Source: Trichomonas vaginalis G3 (Eukaryota > Parabasalia > Trichomonadida > Trichomonadidae). From it: a stretch of DNA of 64,000 bases. A program made the position numbers and the translations under genes. Every line of letters starts with the position of its first letter. Position 1 is the first letter of the stretch. Location: positions 33,076,082 through 33,140,081 of the forward strand of contig NC_067207.1 of the NCBI RefSeq assembly GCF_026262505.1, written 5' to 3'. This document shows positions 58,632-64,000 of the stretch, in pieces. The notes beneath the pieces were generated by a model, which ran no database searches, was not told the DNA's origin, and saw only the letters and a list, made by a program, of their open reading frames with translations.

Positions 58632-58763
58632 TTACGAGTACATATACTGAACATTTGCAGGCATTGGTTCATCTTCATATTCTCTGTACTTTTCTGCCAC
58701 GTCAAATAAGTAAATGACACAATGGAAAAAACCTAAAACAAGTAGTCCTATTTCAAACCACAT
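58632..58763 (-). CDS. 43-residue single-pass membrane protein
   Basis: ATG at 58763, overlapping the methyltransferase stop by 16 bases in another frame. Residues 2-20 (WFEIGLLVLGFFHCVIYLF) form one membrane helix, followed by a charged tail (DVAEKYREYEDEPMPANVQY). Small membrane proteins are common in related viruses. The exact role is unknown. Confidence 0.5.
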   Translation of the reverse strand: MWFEIGLLVLGFFHCVIYLFDVAEKYREYEDEPMPANVQYMYS

Positions 58764-59566
58764 TTACTTACCAATAAAATTTCTTTGTTATGACACTTTC
58801 TCCAGTTTATAGGACCTCTCTCATATTCTATCTTATCGTATCTAAACTCATAGTCATGTATGTCCTCTAACCATCTCATGACACTTTCCAAACCACTTTT
58901 ATCGGATGTAAAGTAAAAGCATGGATGGTTATGTAAAACGTCTAAAGTTTCTAAAGAGTCTCTCAAAGTCCAGTCTACTTGGTATTGAAAATCATATGTG
59001 TTATAGAACGGCGGGTCCACTATAAAGAAAACATTTTCCTTGTCTTTATATTTTTCATACAACTCTGTCCAATGACATCTCACAAACTCTATACCCTCAG
59101 TATATTTTTCTATGTTCTCTTTGAAAACCTTTGTATAGTTAAGATATAAAACGTTTGACATAAGTGTTTCAATGTCATGAACTCTTATAGAACCACTATA
59201 TAATAGTCTAGAAGATATACTATCCCAGTCAATATACTCTGCCTTTTTCAAAACCTCTCTGACAGTATTTTTCTTATCTAATGGTATACGTTCCATCTTA
59301 CCTATAGGTATCTTTTCTTTTAACTCTTTCAATATTTTGTTTGTGTCTGGTATATGTTTGAGACGGTTCATATAGTTGTCGAAGTCATTGCATATAATCT
59401 TTGAGTCAGGAAATACAGTATGGCACAAATGGGATATATAGAAACTTCCACCGAACAAGTCTACAAATGTTAGACCATTCGGTAGTTTCTTAAGTTCTCT
59501 CAATAGAATATCTTTACATCTACTCTTATTTCCAAAGAAGGGTAACGGTGGTTTTGTAAAATTCAT
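58748..59566 (-). CDS. D12-class DNA N6-adenine methyltransferase
   Basis: 272 residues. An early FFGNKSR (10-16) is the K-containing motif near the N terminus; motif I is DLFGGS (36-41), a FxGxG variant; motif IV is DPPF (184-187), where DPPY is usual; FTSDKSG is the later motif. This is the Dam/D12 layout and length. It would transfer methyl groups to adenine in DNA, possibly to mark element DNA. A 75-bp stretch of its coding region (58799-58873) has been copied into both terminal repeats. The frame is intact. The leader TTATTATATATATAAAATG precedes it. Confidence 0.85.
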   Translation of the reverse strand: MNFTKPPLPFFGNKSRCKDILLRELKKLPNGLTFVDLFGGSFYISHLCHTVFPDSKIICNDFDNYMNRLKHIPDTNKILKELKEKIPIGKMERIPLDKKNTVREVLKKAEYIDWDSISSRLLYSGSIRVHDIETLMSNVLYLNYTKVFKENIEKYTEGIEFVRCHWTELYEKYKDKENVFFIVDPPFYNTYDFQYQVDWTLRDSLETLDVLHNHPCFYFTSDKSGLESVMRWLEDIHDYEFRYDKIEYERGPINWRKCHNKEILLVSKCGLK

Positions 59567-59600
59567 TTTATATATATAATAAAAAATGTTTTTTCCTGAA

Positions 59601-60640
59601 AAGTGACAGATGTTTTATTGTGACTTCTTCGTAAAGACTTTGTTGAGATTTCTTCGTAAAGACTTTGTTGAGATTTCTTCGTAAAGACTTTGTTGAGATT
59701 TCTTCGTAAATGACCCAAAAATATATTTTAGGTGAAGAGGTGAGATTTCACCTCTTTTTTCACCTCATTTCTCACCTCTTGAATTTTCATGAATTTCTTC
59801 GTAAAGACTTTGTTAAGACTTCTTCATCTAATTTCTCATGAACTTTCTTGTCTATGTTTTGTCAAGATTTCATCGTAAAGACTTTGTTGAGATTTCTTCG
59901 TAAATGACCCTAGTAGTATATTTTTGGTGTAAATTTCATGAAAATTCAAGAGGGTGAAAAATTAGGTGAAAAAACAGGTGAAATCTCACCTCTTCACCTA
60001 AAATATATTTTTGGTGTAAATTTCATGAAAATTCAAGAGGGTAGAAAAGAGGGTAGAAAACAGGTGAAATCTACCCTTCTACCCTAAAATATATTTTTGT
60101 CTGATTTTACGAAGAAGTCTTGACAAAACATTTACGAAGAAGAAGTCTTGACAAAACATTTACGAAGAAGTCTTGACAAAACATTTACGAAGAAGAAGTC
60201 TTGACAAAACATTTACGAAGAAGAAGTCTTGACAAAACATTTACGAAGAAGTCTTGACAAAGTCTTTACGATGAAATCTTGACAAAGTCTTTACGATGAA
60301 ATCTTGACAAAGTCTTTACGATGAAATCTTGACAAAGTCTTTACGATGAAATTCATGAAAATTCAAGAGGTGAAAAATGAGGTGAAAAAACAGGTGAAAT
60401 CTCACCTCTTCACCTAAAATATATTTTTATTGAATTCTGTATAATATTCTGAGTAATATGACAGATGTTTATATAACACTTCTCCGGTTTATAGGACCTC
60501 TCTCATATTCTATCTTGTCATATCAAAACTCATAGTCATGTTTGTCCTCTAAGACTTCATTTATACTAAACATCTTCAGGGCTAGAAGGCACGAAGTGCC
60601 TGGAAGCCCCACTCCCTTTTTTTTTTTTTTTTTTTTTTTT
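59601..60640 (-). repeat. Right terminal inverted repeat of the element
   Basis: Inverted partner of 35308-36553. It contains GACAGATGTTTTATTGTGACTT at the inner border, CTTCGTAAAGACTTTGTTGA and related 20-mers, GGTGA hairpin units (59715-59790, 59940-60010, 60355-60430), a variant with TACCC in place of CACCT (60030-60090), the methyltransferase-derived block (60480-60555), GGCACGAAGTGCC (60590-60602) and a terminal 24-25 base T-tract. Confidence 0.8.
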
Positions 60641-60645
60641 TAATC
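60641..60645. repeat. Right target-site duplication TAATC
   Basis: TAATC immediately follows the T-tract, matching 35303-35307. The first T is shared with the tract, so the exact border is uncertain by a base. Confidence 0.65.
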
Positions 60646-61542
60646 CTAAGTAGCTTTTGTAAAAATTCATCAAAAAAATTTTAACGTGCTTTAATTTTTT
60701 ATTTTTTAAAATAATACATATTATTATATAACTAGAATATTTACAAATTTTACTGCTTTCAAAAATTTAATCCTCCTCCTCTCAAATAAACGTACATCCG
60801 GGTGGCCTGTTTTTTGCAAAAAATAAAATTTAATTTTTTATGCTTCAAAAGTCAGAATTTTTATTTGCTTCTGGGATATATGATGGCTATATCAGACGCC
60901 CATTCTTTTTGATACTCAACATTAAACATAAAACTTAGCCGTTAAGGCTCTTCTGAAAATATTTTTTTTCGAAAAATTTGCGAAAAAAATCAAAAAATTT
61001 AAAAATCCCCGAATCTGCAGGGATTTTAAAATAGTTTAGTCGGTTTTTGCATTTTTAAAATGTTAGTCACCTTTCTCCTTCCAAAGTGAAAAAAAATTGT
61101 TTAAAATATAAAAAGAATTTTTATTCGCATAGGCGACAAACAAGGATTTATAAATAAATAATGGGGCTTTGAGTATTGATCTGAATTGAATCAGATAATT
61201 AGCCGTAAAAAATCTTCTAATAACGATTTCTCATGCATGAAAGATGGCTATGAGTGGCGTTAATGAGGGCGTTTGATAATTGGAGTTGGACATAAAATTT
61301 GGAGATCTTAATTTTTGAGAATTTTGGTGCGATCTTACTGGTACAAGCAAGAGTATGGAAGGAGATTGAACTGAGAAAAAAACTAGAGCATGCAAAAGAA
61401 TCATGCTACAGCTTAGTTGAATGTCATTTATGCAAATAAAAATATCTTTTTCAAATTTCAAACAAATTTTTGCCACTTTTTGAAAGAAGATAAGGTAACA
61501 AACATTTTAAAATGCAAAATCTAGACTTAAACTATGCCGAAA
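60646..61542. other. Intergenic region right of the element
   Basis: AT-rich. A segment at about 60770-60806 (CTCTCAAATAAACGTACATC with CGGGTG) recurs at about 61755-61792, so the intervening kilobase may be an inserted unit or its remnant. No gene is supported. Confidence 0.4.
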
Positions 61543-61626
61543 TGTGAGCTCACCGTTACGGTTTTTTCTTTTTTTGGGGGCTCGCAAGCTCGCCCCCAAA
61601 GAAAAAACCGTAACGGTGAGCTCACA
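61543..61626. repeat. Long near-perfect hairpin
   Basis: TGTGAGCTCACCGTTACGG, then TTTTTTC and GGGGGC, is followed after a loop TCGCAAGCTC by the exact inverse ending CCGTAACGGTGAGCTCACA. Arms are about 35 bp; the left arm has four extra T. The GC-rich tip is unusual for the region. It could be a small palindromic element, a structured RNA or a recombination relic. Confidence 0.7.
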
Positions 61627-62049
61627 TTTAGGAAAAATTCTTTTTAGTAAAACTTAAGGATATTGTATCAGATATATTGGTATGGGCAAATTCAATTTTA
61701 ATACAATATTCATCGAGATATTGCGCTAACGAAGCGTTCAAAATTGAGAGGGTAATCCTCCTACTCTCAAATAAACGTACATGCGGGTGCACCCTTAAGG
61801 GTGCACTTACGCCCCTATGACACGATCTTCAATTCAGATGTATAAGGTTAATTTTCAATAACGCTTCACGCCAGTTGTCATAAATTTGAATTAAAGTCAG
61901 ATAAGTATATCGATGGTCCATATGATTGTGATAGAGATTCTACTCATAATGCATATTCGTGATCACATTAAAAGCAGATAAGTATGAAAGAGAAGCATCA
62001 AATGTAGGAACATTATTTTTTGTGCCATTAGAATTAATATGCTAAATGA
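61627..62049. other. Intergenic region with a 20-bp palindrome
   Basis: Contains GTGCACCCTTAAGGGTGCAC (about 61785-61804), a perfect 20-bp palindrome, next to the second copy of the AAATAAACGTACAT word. The half-site TTAAGGGTGC also occurs at 34811. No gene is supported. Confidence 0.45.
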
Positions 62050-62520
62050 TGAAGAGTGGTCTGCCTATAGTTATCTTTTTTATTGATATTTGCACCATGC
62101 TGAAGAAGAAGTTCTGCTATTTCTTTTCCATCATATTTTGCTGCAGTATGAAGAGCTGTTTTTCCATTTTCATCATTTTCATTGATTTTTAGACCAAGAT
62201 ATATAAGAACTTCAGCTGTTTCTTTACTATTAAAATAGCTGTAATATGAAGAGTTATTATTCTACTATCATCTTTTTCATTGAAATTTGTACCATGTGAA
62301 AAAAGAAGCTACGCTATGTCTTTTTTATTATGTTTTGCTGTAAAATTTCATTATACATCTATTTCATTGATATTTGCAAAATGTGGAGGCAACTCCAATC
62401 AGAGAGAATTTTAATTTTGGTTTTTGATGTTTCAAACATTCACCAATGATTTCTTCCTAAAAATGATAATTGTAAGAATGTTTCAGTTCTCATGAATTTG
62501 AAACAATCAACCAATTTTTT
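62050..62520 (-). pseudogene. Decayed ankyrin-repeat gene
   Basis: Minus-strand pieces read as ankyrin repeats in several frames: one canonical repeat ending near 62090-62165 (KTALHTAAKYDGKEIAELLL-type), two more degraded at 62180-62350, and further up the equivalent of the family's GGNPDIMSE segment near 62420-62460. Stops and frame changes interrupt every repeat. It resembles the intact gene at 13809-15011 in order of parts, so it is a dead relative. Confidence 0.6.
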
Positions 62521-63035
62521 TTATTTTTATTTTTTTTTAAATTCGATTATATTTTGGGAAGATATTTCGGGTATACATGCATCAATCAAATTGTTAATTT
62601 TAAATAAATGAAAAAAAAAGTATTTCAATACAAAAACATAATTTTGGACATGTATTGCGAGATTAATCAAAATATCAACAACTCGCAATATTGTAAACAA
62701 ACGATATAATCTTATCACCCAAAGCCAAGATTGAAAATATCTTCGAATTATAGGGAGGCAAATTTGGATGATTATATGGAGGTTTCCCAAAACTCTTAAA
62801 ATTCCAAATTTCCAAAATTTTCCAAAATCATTAACTATGAAAATAGTTTTTGTTATAACTTTCAAAGTGTTGGACTGCTTGGAATTCTATATTATAGATC
62901 AATGTTTGACTGCTATTTCAATATTTTAAACATATTATGTCTCACAGATTGCACTTATTAGGGAAATTTATAAATCTTAGAAAGCTATTGTTCAAAATAA
63001 GGCTAAATAATTTGGCAAAATATCTGATTCAATAA
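62521..63035. other. Intergenic region
   Basis: AT-rich spacer. A 112-codon open frame on the minus strand (62527-62865) is rich in I, F and L but shows no family resemblance and no promoter-like motif, so it is not called. Confidence 0.45.
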
Positions 63036-63827
63036 TGGACAATATCGCTTTTTCATCAAGATTTTAATCAATTCTTTAATGGAAACTGTGAACGTGTAAG
63101 TAATGGTACTTTTAAAGAAAGTAGAAAAAACTACTTTGTCGAAGATTGTTTATTTGAAGGTTTCAAAAATCGCGATTTATCTTCTACAGGAGATTCAAAA
63201 TTTGTTTTGGAAGATAATACTTTTGTTAATATATATTCAAACGTCCAATTTGGTGGCGCAGTTTGTACTGAAGGCGAGGAAATTGTGCATTACAGAATTT
63301 GCGCTTTCAATTGTTCTGGTGGCGAAGGACAGTATTGTTCTTGTTGGACAAACTATGGCCAGTATAAAAATTATGTTATTGAAAGCACTTTATTAGCATC
63401 TCAAAATATATTTGGTACAGCTCCAATCTTCTTTTTATATGGGAAACAGAATTTAACAAATACTAATATTTCTAATTCTCGTACATTTTCAGTCTGCGGA
63501 TTTATTTTTCAAAGAGGTGATTATAATTCCCTTGCATCATTTAATTCAATTGTAAATAATTCAGCAAAGCAAACTCGATGTATAAAGGTTTATCATTTTG
63601 AGAATAGGAAAGTTGGAATAAGTAATTGCAATATAATTAGAAATTCAGTAACAGAATTCATCATCTATAATGGTGCTGAAACCACATTACCGATTGAAGA
63701 ATGCAATATCATTGATAATTTGGGAAATAACACAATTTATGGAGAAAACAATTGTAACACATATATTAATAATTGCTTCCTTTTAAATGTATCAACATCA
63801 GGGAAGAGTAGGGGTAATTTTAGCTAA
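63036..63827 (+). pseudogene. Fragment of a beta-helix surface-type protein
   Basis: The coding frame opens right after a TAA at 63033-63035 and has no ATG until 63207. Over its length it reads as right-handed beta-helix repeats: YFVEDCLFEGFKNRDL, VNIYSNVQFGGAVC, YRICAFNCSG, VGISNCNIIRNS and IEECNIIDNLGNNTIYGENN. This is the style of trichomonad Pmp-like or pectin-lyase-fold surface proteins, which are normally several times longer with a membrane anchor. Both N-terminal signal and C-terminal anchor are missing, so the gene looks truncated at both ends. Confidence 0.55.
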
Positions 63828-64000
63828 AAGTGACATACCTGTAAAAAGTGACACACCCGTGAAGGGTGTGATTACCGATCGGTAATTTCGACAGTTTAGA
63901 ATTTAAAATTTTTTATGGAACTGTTGCGAGTTTCATAAAGAATTTAAGGAATATAAGCAAAAGATTATTGAATTTGACATTAGCGTTCAAGGCACATTAA
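63828..64000. other. Window end with two AAAAGTGACA copies
   Basis: AAAAGTGACA occurs twice in direct order (63826-63835 and about 63844-63854), followed by a short hairpin CACACCCGTGAAGGGTGTG (63851-63869) and TTACCGATCGGTAA (63872-63885), a perfect 14-bp palindrome. This may be the promoter of a gene beyond the window. Confidence 0.4.

Larger units (their letters stand above)
35308..60640. mobile_element. 25.3-kb Maverick/Polinton-like element with integrase, capsid genes and SF3 helicase
   Basis: Both ends carry the same sequence in inverted orientation: an A-tract, then GGNAGTGGGGCTTCC, AGGCACTTCGTGCC and about 1 kb more. A short target duplication flanks the element. Inside are a retroviral-type integrase, an FtsK/HerA-type ATPase, jelly-roll capsid genes, an SF3 helicase, KilA-N proteins, an HNH endonuclease, a D12 adenine methyltransferase and fibre genes. 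This gene set defines the Polinton/Maverick and Polinton-like virus group, known to be abundant in trichomonad genomes. A protein-primed DNA polymerase and the adenain-type protease were not found. Several genes at the left are frameshifted, so this copy is probably no longer able to form particles alone. Confidence 0.9.

Noticed and set aside
62527-62865. 112-residue hydrophobic protein
   Set aside because: Composition reflects AT-rich DNA; no domain, leader motif or neighbour supports it.

Overview
The window looks like nuclear DNA of a parabasalid protist, a trichomonad such as Trichomonas or Tritrichomonas. The evidence is very AT-rich, apparently intronless genes with short 5' leaders; several ankyrin-repeat proteins of the large trichomonad type; a glycine-rich surface-protein relic; and a resident 25-kb Maverick/Polinton-type element. 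The species is an inference.

Host part 1 (1-35,300) carries ordinary eukaryotic genes: a WD40 protein, a beta-adaptin, an SDF2-like ER protein and a Rogdi-like protein (divergent, only 44 bp between their start codons), an LRR/coiled-coil protein, an HGH1-type ARM protein, a TRIM37-like RING/B-box/MATH protein, SmD2 and a TM9SF nonaspanin. Between them lie ankyrin genes, broken ankyrin copies, a broken glycine-rich gene and a 2-kb foldback element (16,720-18,708) built of 122-bp palindrome-rich tandem units. A recurrent AAAAAGTGACA motif lies a few bases in front of several start codons.

The centre of interest is one mobile element, 35,308-60,640 (25.3 kb). It is bounded by about 1.0-1.25-kb terminal inverted repeats that begin with an A-tract, and is flanked by a TAATC target-site duplication. 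It encodes a retroviral-type integrase, an FtsK/HerA-type packaging ATPase, a major capsid gene (broken), minor-capsid candidates, an SF3 helicase, an HNH endonuclease, a D12-class adenine methyltransferase, three KilA-N-type proteins, phage-like fibre genes with a collar-type tip, two amphipathic membrane-active candidates and several small unknowns. No protein-primed PolB and no adenain-type protease were recognised, so this is a helicase-bearing, PolB-less Polinton-like provirus. Its left 5 kb (large structural gene and major capsid gene) is riddled with frameshifts, while most of the right part is intact.

The element also carries unexplained non-coding structure: a 358-bp inverted-repeat-bounded array of 21-bp units (origin candidate), a tRNA-like Pol III unit, dispersed GGTGA hairpin repeats, a shared leader motif TGTAAGAACA before four genes, and fragments of its own methyltransferase and KilA-N genes copied into its terminal and internal non-coding repeats. 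Host part 2 (60,646-64,000) is mostly non-coding, with a long perfect hairpin, a broken ankyrin gene and a fragment of a beta-helix surface-type protein.
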